Below are positions 1 to 7,653 of a stretch of 64,000 nt of DNA, piece after piece. The stretch comes from Arthrobacter sp. fls2-241-R2A-200 (GTDB lineage Bacteria; Actinomycetota; Actinomycetes; Actinomycetales; Micrococcaceae). The notes below the pieces were generated by a model. The model made no database searches. It was given only the letters and a program-made list of their open reading frames with translations, and was not told the origin of the DNA. The stretch spans positions 124,001 through 188,000 of the forward strand of contig NZ_JARVRJ010000004.1 of NCBI RefSeq assembly GCF_030209745.1, in the 5' to 3' direction. The number at the start of each line of letters is the position of its first letter. The first letter of the stretch is position 1. Position numbers and translations under genes: made by a program.

Positions 1-222
1 GGCCTGGCACCAGCCGCGGATCTTGAACCACGGCTTGCCCATGATGTCAGGATCGAGCTCCTTCACCAGCGGGCACGCGGCAACCACACAGCCGTCATTG
101 TTCGAGAGGACAAGGGTCGGCCGGTCATGCAGCGTGGGGTCGAAGACGCGCTCCGCGTTGGCGTAAAAGGAGACGCAGTCTACGAGAGCGATTTGATCGG
201 ATGCTGGGGTGAGAGTCGTCAT
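1..222 (-). CDS. umuC: UmuC-like Y-family DNA polymerase (5' part only)
   Basis: This is the first 74 codons of a Y-family translesion polymerase (ImpB/MucB/SamB type), cut off by the window edge. The N-terminus carries the palm motif in which a metal-binding Asp is followed by C-x-S-F-Y-A-x-x-E, then the V-L-S-N-N-D-G-C-V-V-A strand typical of UmuC. It starts 15 bp after the umuD stop, so the two genes form an SOS operon. The polymerase would copy past DNA lesions once activated by cleaved UmuD. The finger, little-finger and C-terminal parts cannot be judged here. Confidence 0.85.
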   Translation of the reverse strand, partial: MTTLTPASDQIALVDCVSFYANAERVFDPTLHDRPTLVLSNNDGCVVAACPLVKELDPDIMGKPWFKIRGWCQA

Positions 223-237
223 TGCCACGGCTGGAGA

Positions 238-693
238 CTATAGGCGGGGTCTGACACCACGTTTGGTTTTCGCAGGAGACAGAATCCATGTGACCACGCC
301 CCAGACTGACATCTCGGTGTGTTCGTGGAGAACGACGTCCGCATAGTCAAGGTTCTCTGCCACGAGAACGGTACGTCCCTGGATGACGTCCAGCCGCTTG
401 ACGGTGTATTCGCCGTCAACGACGGCGATCACGATCTTGCCCGGAACGGGATCGATCCCCCGGTCCACGAGCAGCAGGTCGCCGTCATTGATTCCGGCTC
501 CGGTCATGGAATGGCCGGCTGCACGCCAGACAAATGTACATGTTGGGTCCCGGACCAGGTGCTGGACAAGATCAAGGTCCCCGGACCAATATCCCTCTGC
601 AGGGCTGGGGAAGCCGCAGGCGACGGCTTCCGGCGCGAACGGGAGTATCAGCGGCTCGTCGAGCGCCAACGGTTCTGGCTGCGAGGCCTGCAT
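238..693 (-). CDS. umuD: UmuD-like S24-family autopeptidase
   Basis: This 151-aa protein is the self-cleaving partner of the UmuC polymerase. A Cys26-Gly27 pair followed by FPSPA matches the cleavage site known for UmuD. The catalytic Ser62 lies in GHSMTGAGI and the Lys99 in YTVKRL, as in LexA/UmuD S24 peptidases. The start at 693 is chosen because AAGGAAG lies about 6 bp upstream and a LexA box sits 15 bp further upstream; an open frame continues to 864, but that would place the box inside the gene. SOS induction through RecA is inferred. Length is close to the usual UmuD (about 140 aa). Confidence 0.9.
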   Translation of the reverse strand: MQASQPEPLALDEPLILPFAPEAVACGFPSPAEGYWSGDLDLVQHLVRDPTCTFVWRAAGHSMTGAGINDGDLLLVDRGIDPVPGKIVIAVVDGEYTVKRLDVIQGRTVLVAENLDYADVVLHEHTEMSVWGVVTWILSPAKTKRGVRPRL

Positions 694-707
694 GTCCACT
701 TCCTTTT

Positions 708-721
708 CGAACATATGTTCG
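708..721. promoter_or_regulatory. LexA (SOS) box of umuDC
   Basis: The 14-base palindrome CGAACatatGTTCG is a perfect match to the Gram-positive LexA operator (CGAAC-N4-GTTCG). It lies just upstream of the chosen umuD start and explains SOS control of the umuDC pair. Confidence 0.88.
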
Positions 722-815
722 ATGGAATCGTACGCCCGGGCGGGAACGGCACGCAACGTGGAGCAACTGCCGGGCGGACCGGACAGGCCTGGGCTCTGGG
801 ACTGCGGGCAGGAAT

Positions 816-859
816 AAAGGCCCCGGTGCGCTTCATGCGCGTCGGGGCCTTCTCTTTTT
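816..859 (+). terminator. Strong intrinsic terminator-like hairpin
   Basis: Arms AAGGCCCCG-gt-GCGC and GCGC-gt-CGGGGCCTT pair around a TTCAT loop and are followed on the plus strand by a T-rich run (851-859). No plus-strand gene is visible upstream, so it is either a remnant or shields umuDC from read-through. Confidence 0.6.
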
Positions 860-1021
860 CGCACGAACGGGAGGTGCGAACCAACGTTCAGCGGCCCCGG
901 CCTTGGGGTCGAGGAACCGAGGCCGCCTGGGACACGCGATCAGGCGCTGACCGGGTGACGCAGATGACTCCACCTCTCTGCCCGACCTCTCCGCAAAGGT
1001 CTGTCACAAGTCATTGCCCAA

Positions 1022-1055
1022 TCATTCGTGACAGACAATCGAATGACGTTAGAAT
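1022..1055 (+). promoter_or_regulatory. Promoter with dyad operator upstream of the conjugation genes
   Basis: TCATTCG (1022-1028) and CGAATGA (1040-1046) form a 7-bp inverted repeat just ahead of a TAGAAT -10 box (1050-1055). The -10 style and the ATTCG core recur at other promoters of this block (4922, 7447, 7574, 17660), which suggests a common regulator. Promoter activity is inferred. Confidence 0.45.
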
Positions 1056-1095
1056 GGACTCGTACATCAGTCGAATATGACAGGAGAGGCCAGAC

Positions 1096-1506
1096 ATGAC
1101 CGTCGTCGACGAGCCGAAGGCTGCGCCTCCCGCTGCGCGGGCTGCGACCAGGTCCGGTGGACCGAGCATCGACCAGAACGGCAGCGACCGCAGGGAGCGG
1201 GTCTTTACCCGCCTGTCCTCGGACGAGAAGCAGCGGGCGGAGTACTGGGCGCAGCGGCGCGGCTACCCCTCCGCCAACGAGTACTACGCCGAGGCGATCG
1301 CCGAGAAGATCCGGCGCGAGAATCTCGACTTCGACATCCCTGATCTGCTCACCGCGCGTATCAACCAGGTCGTCGACGAGCTCAAGGCGCTTTCGACGAA
1401 CAACGCCAACCTCGAGCGGGTCGTGACCATGGGCTTCGATTCCCTGCTCGGGCTGACCAGGGGCGACAACTATCTGCTGGACGAGGAGAACGGGGAGCTG
1501 ACGTGA
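1096..1506 (+). CDS. Ribbon-helix-helix-like conjugation accessory protein
   Basis: This 136-aa protein has a disordered Ala/Pro-rich first 30 residues. The segment VFTRLSSDEKQRAEYWAQRR, continuing with G-Y-P-S-A-N-E-Y-Y, resembles the DNA-binding ribbon-helix-helix proteins of mobilization modules. A helical C-terminus follows. The ribosome-binding site AGGAGAG (from about 1081) supports the start. The gene overlaps the next one at its stop (GTGA), and both precede the secretion genes, so a role in oriT binding or plasmid regulation is likely. The fold is inferred from pattern only. Confidence 0.6.
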   Translation: MTVVDEPKAAPPAARAATRSGGPSIDQNGSDRRERVFTRLSSDEKQRAEYWAQRRGYPSANEYYAEAIAEKIRRENLDFDIPDLLTARINQVVDELKALSTNNANLERVVTMGFDSLLGLTRGDNYLLDEENGELT

Positions 1507-2540
1507 GCCAGGGGCTGAACGAGATCATGCCGTCCACCGACGAGCTGATGGACGTCGACACGTCCTTCCTCGATGCGTACCGGACCGGCGGGAGCGAGGG
1601 CCTGAAGCGGGCCCAGGAAGGGGCACAGCCGGCGGAGCCGGAGCAGGACACGCCGGAGAAGGATGAGGCCCCGCAGCAGAGCGCCGAGAACCTTGACCGG
1701 GACACCGGTGCCGGCCAGCGTGGAGGCTCGGGAGCAGGCAGCGCCACTCCCCCGGCCCAGAGCGACGCCGTCGCCGTGGACAAAGCAGCGATGCCGCAGG
1801 TGCACGACGACGCAGACGCCGAAGCACACCCCGCGGCCCTCCCGGTGTCGCCGCCGGAAGATGCCAACCTCCTCCCGCCCGTCCCGCTCCAGCACACCGA
1901 CCATCAGGAGGCCGTGCAGTCTGCGGCGGCCAGGGGCGGCTCCGGCGGAGGGGACGAGGGCAGCGAGTCGTTGCCACAGAGCGGCTTCCGGCTCGACGGC
2001 GTGAAGAGCCAGCCTGCCGTCCGGGCCCTGCCCGAGGCAATCGTCGGCGCGCTGCGGGAGCAGCTGCGCTCAGCGGCCGTCCGTGAGCTCGGTGTCGGCG
2101 ACACGGCAGCCCGCGAGTTCGCCGAGCGGTTGAGCCAGGCAAGCCTGGTCACGGCCTTTCTGCTGGCCCAGCTCGACCTTGGACTGGCGACTGATGCTGC
2201 CACCCGGCGCGCGGCGCAGCTGTTCCGCTCCCGTGATCCGCTGCTGGGCAGCATCGCGGCGCGCATGGAATCCCTGGAGCGGAGGGGCCGTGAGCAGACC
2301 CAGGGCCTGGCCGCGCTGCACGGGCAGCTGGGTGAGGTAAAGGAGACCAGCGCGGCGATCGAGCAGGCACTCGCGTACTCGATCGCGGACCGCACGAGCA
2401 ACTTCCTGCGCGGCTCGCACAATGTCCACGAGGCTCCGATCACGCACAAGGACGCGGTCTTCGTCCGGGACCGGGTGCGGGAGGCGACGAAGAAGCAGGC
2501 GAAGCTCGAGCGCGAGCGGGAAGGGCGGCCGATCCGATGA
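1503..2540 (+). CDS. Hypothetical protein with long disordered N-terminus, conjugation block
   Basis: This 345-aa protein starts with a GTG that overlaps the stop of the gene before it, so the two are translationally coupled. About 160 residues of acidic, Ala/Pro/Gln/Gly-rich sequence are likely disordered. The rest is helical, with Arg/Glu-rich stretches and a basic C-terminus. I do not recognise a family. Position next to a ribbon-helix-helix-like protein suggests a relaxosome or partition-type partner, but nothing in the sequence proves this. Confidence 0.6.
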   Translation: MSQGLNEIMPSTDELMDVDTSFLDAYRTGGSEGLKRAQEGAQPAEPEQDTPEKDEAPQQSAENLDRDTGAGQRGGSGAGSATPPAQSDAVAVDKAAMPQVHDDADAEAHPAALPVSPPEDANLLPPVPLQHTDHQEAVQSAAARGGSGGGDEGSESLPQSGFRLDGVKSQPAVRALPEAIVGALREQLRSAAVRELGVGDTAAREFAERLSQASLVTAFLLAQLDLGLATDAATRRAAQLFRSRDPLLGSIAARMESLERRGREQTQGLAALHGQLGEVKETSAAIEQALAYSIADRTSNFLRGSHNVHEAPITHKDAVFVRDRVREATKKQAKLEREREGRPIR

Positions 2541-2660
2541 GCGCCGTGACGCACTGGAATACAGCGAACGGTCCTGGGGTGCGTCTCCGCGAACCGTAAA
2601 AAGGGTGGCTTGTGACGGGACAATTTGTCGAATCGGTGAACTTTGCCCGACGATCAGGGC

Positions 2661-4091
2661 ATGGAAACTGCTGCCGGGTCCGATCCGAACTTCAGCCGCG
2701 TCGGAGCAATCGCGCTCGACACAAACATCTTCGCCGAAGCGCCCGGCATGGAAACACTGAGGTCTCTTTGTTCCCGCGCTGATAAGCACGGGCGCATTGA
2801 AATCTGGGTAACGGACACCGTTATCTGGGAATGGGGCCAGCACCTACACGGCCACCACGTATCACTCCGGGCTGCGACAAAGAAGCTTCACAGTGCCGGG
2901 TTTTCGGTGGAGGTCCCGGATGAAAAGACAGCCAAAGACATCGCGCTGGACCTGAGCGGGGTCATCACATCCTTGGGGTCCAGCATCCGTGTCCTCAGTA
3001 CCGCAGATTTTGCCCATGAAGCTCTTCGTGACCAGATCCTGCTGGAAGGACCGGCCAAACGAAAGAGTGAGGTAAAAACCGGCGCAGCCGACAGTGCTCA
3101 CCTCCGGGCGTACATCCATGAGGGGCGAAGCCGGGACCTGGAGTATGTAGTTGTCTCGGCAGATAAGGACACCCGCACCGCCTATCAGCAGTGGCTCGGG
3201 ACCGAAGGTCCCCACATCTTCAGCGATCTCAGGAGGGCCACCGAAAAGATATTTGGTTCAGTTCCAAGTGATGCCGACGGGCTCAGCTTGGCTCTGCGGC
3301 TTGCCTACGAGGGCAATGTTCTGTTGCGGGACGTCACGATCAGCGAAGGGAATATGGGTGACTGGGAGGATCTGGTACCCGACGATATTTCCTCCCTTTC
3401 GTTCGACGTCGATGCCGCCTCGGCCAAACTCGTCGGACTCAACCACACCAAGCAGGACGCCACTGCATTGACGTTCACGGCCTTCTATCTTGCGGAGGTG
3501 AGGATCGCAGGTCTTCTGGAATCTCCGTGGAGCCGTGGAAGCACCAGGACGCAGGAAGCAACTGTTCCAAGGGCCCTTCTGCGAGCGGATATTTCCCTGC
3601 CCGCGGGGTCCACGTCAGCTGAGGATGCGCTGGTGACAAATTGCTATGTCGATGCAGGTGGAAGTGGCTGGAGGGAGCAAAGTGACGCGCTGGACAACGT
3701 CATGGATGCTCTTACTCTGGTCCCGGGGATCACCGTCGAACTTGATGGTCTGGCGTCTTGGCCGGAACAGAGGAGGAGTCAATCCTCCAATCTGCTGGTA
3801 GACGTTGCCGGGGTCCCCTTGGATCTCACCCTTTACGGCAGTTACTTCGGCAACTGGGAGTTGACGGCTTCGTATGGCGAGCGGAAGGTCATGCTGAAAT
3901 GCGACGACCTTGGGGTTGGCTTTACCGATCCGGAAGGCGACGGCATCCCCGAGTACTACGACATCACTGCATTCGGCAGCGAAGCGTGGTCAGGGAACGC
4001 GGAGTTCGCAATCAATGAAATGCTGTTTGAGGCCCGACGCGCAGAGTTGACAGGCAGTGCCAACGATACTGAAGAAGAATCGCCGCAGTGA
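2661..4091 (+). CDS. PIN-domain protein (DUF4935-like)
   Basis: This protein of about 476 aa begins with a PIN-like ribonuclease domain of roughly 200 residues. Visible acidic metal-site candidates are the Asp in ALDTNIF, a Glu in VIWEWGQHL, the Asp in GAADSAHL and the Asp in VVSADKDTRT. The remaining 270 residues are not recognised. DUF4935-type PIN proteins are often found in mobile DNA and defence loci, and a role as an RNA-cutting effector is inferred. The ATG at 2661 is preferred, with an in-frame TTG at 2643 as an alternative. A strong terminator follows. Confidence 0.65.
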   Translation: METAAGSDPNFSRVGAIALDTNIFAEAPGMETLRSLCSRADKHGRIEIWVTDTVIWEWGQHLHGHHVSLRAATKKLHSAGFSVEVPDEKTAKDIALDLSGVITSLGSSIRVLSTADFAHEALRDQILLEGPAKRKSEVKTGAADSAHLRAYIHEGRSRDLEYVVVSADKDTRTAYQQWLGTEGPHIFSDLRRATEKIFGSVPSDADGLSLALRLAYEGNVLLRDVTISEGNMGDWEDLVPDDISSLSFDVDAASAKLVGLNHTKQDATALTFTAFYLAEVRIAGLLESPWSRGSTRTQEATVPRALLRADISLPAGSTSAEDALVTNCYVDAGGSGWREQSDALDNVMDALTLVPGITVELDGLASWPEQRRSQSSNLLVDVAGVPLDLTLYGSYFGNWELTASYGERKVMLKCDDLGVGFTDPEGDGIPEYYDITAFGSEAWSGNAEFAINEMLFEARRAELTGSANDTEEESPQ

Positions 4092-4177
4092 ATGCGGCTC
4101 TCCGGCGCGTCGGAATGGCGAAACCGGCCGTCCCGTGAACCTGGGCCGCTGACCTGCGCCCCTCTGTAGTCGAAACG

Positions 4178-4209
4178 ATCAGCCCGTTGCCATCAGGCAA
4201 CGGGCTGAT
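4178..4209. terminator. Bidirectional terminator between convergent genes
   Basis: A 14-bp perfect stem (ATCAGCCCGTTGCC and its complement) with an ATCA loop is followed by a short T run on the plus strand. It separates the PIN-domain gene from the leftward gene ending at 4250. Confidence 0.85.
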
Positions 4210-4249
4210 TTTCATTCCAGAGGCTGCAAGGAGGCCCACGGCCTGGCCG

Positions 4250-4741
4250 CTACGACCGGACGGTGAGCCGGCCTTCCTTCATGTCGTCGCGCAGCTGCGA
4301 CAGCATGTACCAGTGCGCGCCTTTGGGCTTGAGGGAGATGTAGTGCTCGTGCTGCTTGCCATCCTGCTCCCAATCCAGGACCATCTCCGGACGGCGCAGC
4401 AGGCCCTGGTATTCGTCGACGTCGGCCCGGATTTCCACGCGCACACGTTCGTCCGCAGGCGGCACCAGCAGCACCGCGACGTCGCCCTCGTAGCTCAGTG
4501 AGACCTCCTGGGCGAGGAGCCGCCGTACGTCGGCCGTGCAAATCTCTCCGCGGGCGACGTCGAAGACGTTCTTGCCGTGCGTGGCGCTCTCCCAGGCGTC
4601 GATGCACTCGATCAGCATCGAGCACCCCTGGGCGATACGGATGATGTCCGCCTCGTCCGGCGGCCAGCTGCCTTCCTGCATCTCGATGAGCATGCTGCTG
4701 AAGTCCTGTGGTGTGCGCAGGAAAGCGTGGTCGAGGGCCAT
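4250..4741 (-). CDS. Hypothetical protein, leftward gene in mobile block
   Basis: This 163-aa protein of unknown function has no signal peptide or membrane segment. It is rich in acidic residues and has mixed alpha/beta character. The start at 4741 has AGGAGC about 10 bp upstream. A TATAGAGT -10 box on the minus strand (4780-4787) fits the promoter style of the rest of the block. The frame stays open to 4870, but that part is Arg/Pro-rich and looks non-coding. Confidence 0.6.
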   Translation of the reverse strand: MALDHAFLRTPQDFSSMLIEMQEGSWPPDEADIIRIAQGCSMLIECIDAWESATHGKNVFDVARGEICTADVRRLLAQEVSLSYEGDVAVLLVPPADERVRVEIRADVDEYQGLLRRPEMVLDWEQDGKQHEHYISLKPKGAHWYMLSQLRDDMKEGRLTVRS

Positions 4742-4779
4742 GGGATTCGTGCTCCTGGGTCGGGCGTGAGCGGGTGGCG

Positions 4780-4785
4780 ACTCTA
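4780..4785 (-). promoter_or_regulatory. -10 box for leftward gene at 4741
   Basis: TAGAGT on the minus strand lies about 40 bp upstream of the start codon, matching the TAGAnT -10 boxes used by the plus-strand genes of the block. No clear -35 box is visible. Confidence 0.4.
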
Positions 4786-4872
4786 TAGACGTTACCTCGA
4801 TCCGGGGTCGTCGTGAATGATCCAGGCCCTCTCTGACCGGCGTGCCGGCGCGGGCCCTCGCCGCTCCCACTC

Positions 4873-4962
4873 GACTCGCTGGGCGACTCGCTCAGACTCG
4901 CCATTCGACTCGTTCTGTCGATAGACTTGTGACTGATTTATGAGTCGACTGGTTTATGAGTC
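4873..4962 (+). promoter_or_regulatory. GACTCG repeat array, TAGACT promoter and tandem 16-bp operators
   Basis: GACTCG occurs at 4873, 4885, 4895 and 4907, spaced 10-12 bp apart (about one helical turn). A TAGACT -10 box follows at 4922-4927. Just downstream come two tandem 16-bp repeats, GACTGATTTATGAGTC (4931-4946) and GACTGGTTTATGAGTC (4947-4962), which differ at one base. The layout is that of an upstream activator array plus a repressor site between promoter and topoisomerase start. The regulator is unknown. Confidence 0.6.
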
Positions 4963-4982
4963 ACCGACGAAAGGGAGTCATG

Positions 4983-7400
4983 ATGGTTGTCGGGATCCTC
5001 ACCGAGAAGCCGAGCGCGGCGCGGCACTTCGCTGCAGCCCTCGGCGGCATGAACGGCACGTACAACGGGGAGCAGTTCGTCATCGCCCACGCCCGGGGGC
5101 ACCTGTACGAGTTCGTCGATCCGCACCGGATGGTGGCGGATCCGGACGTGGCCGGGAAGTACCGGACCTGGGACCTGGGCAACCTGCCCTGGGACCCTCA
5201 GCAGCTGGACTGGAGCCTGGAGGTGATCAAGAACGCGAGCTCTGTCGCCGCGGACGTGAAGCGGACCCTGTGCAAGTGCGACGAGATCGTGATCGCCACC
5301 GACGTCGACCCCACGGGCGAGGGCGGCATGATCGCGGTCAATGCCTTCCTCGAGTTGGGGCTGAAGCCGGGCAAGTGGTCGCGCATGTACTTCACTGATG
5401 AGGCTCCGGCCTCGCTGCAGAAGGCCTTCGCCGCGCGCAAGGTCATTCCGTCACTCCTGGACTTCGACGAGTACCGCAAGGCGCGCTACCGCTCACAGTT
5501 CGACCTGCTCTCGATGCAGTTCACCCGCATCGCCACGAACATGGCCCGCCAGTCCGGGCAGGACACGGTGCTGCGCCAGGGCCGGTTGAAGTCGGCGATG
5601 GTCAAGCTCGTCGGCGACCAGCTGAAGGCGTACAACGACTACGTCAAGAAGCCGTTCTTCCAGAACCGGTTCCGTGACGAGAACGACGTGATGTACACGA
5701 ACCCGGAGGAGCCGCGGTTCGACCAGAAGGACCAGGTGACGAACCAGTACGGCCCCTCCCCCGTCGTGCTCGACGGCAAGGCGACGAAGCAGACCGCGCC
5801 ACCGAAGCTGCTGGACCTGGCCGCACTGTCCTCGCTCCTGGTGGGCAAGGGGATCAAGGCCCAGCTCGTGCTTTCGACCTACCAGTCCATGTACGAGGCC
5901 CAGGCCGTCAGCTACCCGCGCACTGCCGACGTGACGATCACGCCCGAGCAGTTCGACGAGCTCGCGCCCCTGGTGGACAAGATTGCCGGGGTCGTGGGTG
6001 TGGACGTGAAGCTCCTGACGCACCGCCAGCCGCGCAAGACGCACGTCAAGCCCCAGGGCGCGCACGGTGCGAACCGGCCGGGCCCGAAGGTGCCCGCTTC
6101 ACTGGACGAGGTCGAGCAGCGCTTCGGCAAGGCCGGCCGCCTGATCTACGAGACGCTGGGCAAGAACTACCTGGCGATGATCGCCGAGGACTACGTCTAC
6201 GAGCAGCAGAAGGGCCACGTCAAGGACTATCCGGACTTCGTGGGCATCGCCAACGTGCCCATGTCGGCAGGCTGGAAGGCGGTGTTCGATCCGGACGCCG
6301 GCGACGACACCGCCGAGGGCGACGAGAACGAGTCGGCCAAGGGCCTGGGCACCAACGCTGAGCCCTTCGTCTTCGAGGGTGCGAACAAGCGCCCCGAGCA
6401 CCCGAGCATGAAGTGGCTGATGAAGCAGCTGGAGAAGCGCGACGTGGGCACGGGTGCCACCCGGACCTCGACGTACTCCGAGGTGACCTCGACGAAGACG
6501 AAGTACCCGCTGCTGCTGGAGAAGGGCCGCAAGCTCACCCTCGCCGAGGCCGGGGACATGAGCTGGCGGCTGCTTCCGGGCACCCGGATCGGCGACCTGG
6601 CGCTGACCGAGAAGGTCTATGCCGATATGAAGGAGATTGCCGCAGGCACCGGCCCGAGCGCAGAGGAGCGCCTCGCGGTCGTGGCCGACTGGGTGCGCGA
6701 GGACATCGCGACCATGCAGAAGAACGCCGCGACGATGCGCTCCGCACTGGGGCTCAAGGAGGAGGCCGTCACCCGGAAGGAGCGGGCGCAGGGCACCTGG
6801 GCCAAGACGGGCAAGGATGTGGTGTTCGCGCGTGAGTGGGGCGGCCACCGCTTCACCGACGACGAGGTCGCCCGGCTGCTGGCCGGGGAGACGATCGAGT
6901 TTTCGGCGAAGAGCACCACGGGCAAGGCCTATGAGGTCTTCGGCGAGCTTGGCGAGGGCACCTTCAAGGGCCGGAAGTTCGTCGGGTTCCAGAAGCTCGG
7001 CTTCGGCCGCCGCGACGCCAGCGGCAACGCTCTGCCGCCGGCGTCCTGGTGCCACTACACCTTTACGCCCGAGGAGATCGACCTCCTCATGGCTGGCGAG
7101 GGCGTCGAGTCCAGCGACTTCGTCTCAAAGAAGGGCAACCGCTTCCAGTGCAAGGTCTTCTTCCGCGAGGAGAAGAAGGGTGAGGGTAAGAAGATCGTGC
7201 CTGACTTCGAGGCCTCCCTGGACTCCCCGCCGAAGAGCTGGTGCGGGGTTGCCTTCACCGACGATCAGCTCGCGGCACTGGCCGCGGGCAAGACGATCAA
7301 GGGTACGGGCTTCACCTCGAGCAAGGGAAAGAAGTTCGACGCGACCTTGGCCTGGAAGGACGAGGGCGGCAAGAGGAAGCTCGTCCCCTTCTTCGGCTGA
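4983..7400 (+). CDS. Type IA DNA topoisomerase (TopB/TraE-like)
   Basis: This 805-aa enzyme relaxes or decatenates DNA through a 5'-phosphotyrosine. A TOPRIM domain opens the protein (ILTEKPSAARHF with its catalytic Glu, then IATDVDPTGEGG with the D-x-D pair near 107-109). The catalytic Tyr lies in VSYPRTADVTITPEQ (about residue 311). Three C-terminal repeats, each with a W(C/G)-x-F-T-D/P-x-(E/Q) motif and a gamma-type G-x-x-F/Y pattern, resemble the topoisomerase C-terminal repeat family. The start at 4983 is preferred because AAAGGGAG ends 5 bp upstream; 4980 and 4956 are alternatives. Plasmid topoisomerases of this type commonly accompany conjugation genes. Confidence 0.9.
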   Translation: MVVGILTEKPSAARHFAAALGGMNGTYNGEQFVIAHARGHLYEFVDPHRMVADPDVAGKYRTWDLGNLPWDPQQLDWSLEVIKNASSVAADVKRTLCKCDEIVIATDVDPTGEGGMIAVNAFLELGLKPGKWSRMYFTDEAPASLQKAFAARKVIPSLLDFDEYRKARYRSQFDLLSMQFTRIATNMARQSGQDTVLRQGRLKSAMVKLVGDQLKAYNDYVKKPFFQNRFRDENDVMYTNPEEPRFDQKDQVTNQYGPSPVVLDGKATKQTAPPKLLDLAALSSLLVGKGIKAQLVLSTYQSMYEAQAVSYPRTADVTITPEQFDELAPLVDKIAGVVGVDVKLLTHRQPRKTHVKPQGAHGANRPGPKVPASLDEVEQRFGKAGRLIYETLGKNYLAMIAEDYVYEQQKGHVKDYPDFVGIANVPMSAGWKAVFDPDAGDDTAEGDENESAKGLGTNAEPFVFEGANKRPEHPSMKWLMKQLEKRDVGTGATRTSTYSEVTSTKTKYPLLLEKGRKLTLAEAGDMSWRLLPGTRIGDLALTEKVYADMKEIAAGTGPSAEERLAVVADWVREDIATMQKNAATMRSALGLKEEAVTRKERAQGTWAKTGKDVVFAREWGGHRFTDDEVARLLAGETIEFSAKSTTGKAYEVFGELGEGTFKGRKFVGFQKLGFGRRDASGNALPPASWCHYTFTPEEIDLLMAGEGVESSDFVSKKGNRFQCKVFFREEKKGEGKKIVPDFEASLDSPPKSWCGVAFTDDQLAALAAGKTIKGTGFTSSKGKKFDATLAWKDEGGKRKLVPFFG

Positions 7401-7446
7401 GGTTGCGCAGACTCGTTCCTGAATGATTATTCGGAGGTCAGTCCGA

Positions 7447-7535
7447 TAGACTGTCCGTCCACGTACATCAGCACGCCACGGCACCGCCCGACGGCATCGG
7501 ATCGCACGTCCGAGTCCGTTGGGCGGTGCCATTCT
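7447..7535 (+). ncRNA. Possible small RNA or leader between promoter and terminator
   Basis: A TAGACT -10 box (7447-7452) is followed within 80 bases by a strong hairpin: left arm 7480-7494, right arm 7516-7530, 14 of 15 positions complementary, then ATTCTT. No open frame lies between. Transcription would give an RNA of about 75 nt. The hairpin alone could equally be the terminator of the topoisomerase gene that stops at 7400. Confidence 0.3.
7480..7530 (+). terminator. Hairpin terminator downstream of topoisomerase
   Basis: The arms GGCACCGCCCGACGG and CCGTTGGGCGGTGCC pair with a single mismatch over 15 bp and are followed by a short T-rich stretch. It separates the topoisomerase from the secretion genes. 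Confidence 0.65.
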
Positions 7536-7573
7536 TGCGTCAGCCACGCTCGATTCGATAGGTCTATCTAAGG

Positions 7574-7579
7574 TAGAGT
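7574..7579 (+). promoter_or_regulatory. -10 box ahead of the secretion genes
   Basis: TAGAGT (7574-7579) follows CGATTCGATAGG (7550-7561), so the ATTCGA element seen at other promoters of this block is present here too. It would drive the 7654-14461 transfer operon. Confidence 0.45.
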
Positions 7580-7653
7580 AGTCATGTATCCCTCGTCTAT
7601 GAGGGCATTCGGACAGGCACAGACAAATCAGTGGTGGCAGCAGGGAGAGATTC

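Noticed and set aside
694..864. N-terminal extension of umuD
   Set aside because: It would place the LexA box inside the coding sequence and make the protein much longer than the family. The 693 start has a good ribosome-binding site.
319..1080. Plus-strand open frame across umuD and the region upstream
   Set aside because: It is antisense to umuD, whose motifs and LexA box are clear; no domain in this frame.
4873..4912. GACTCG repeats as a CRISPR array or replication iterons
   Set aside because: The units are only 6 bp with 10-12 bp period and no unique spacers; no replication initiator gene is near. A regulator array fits better.
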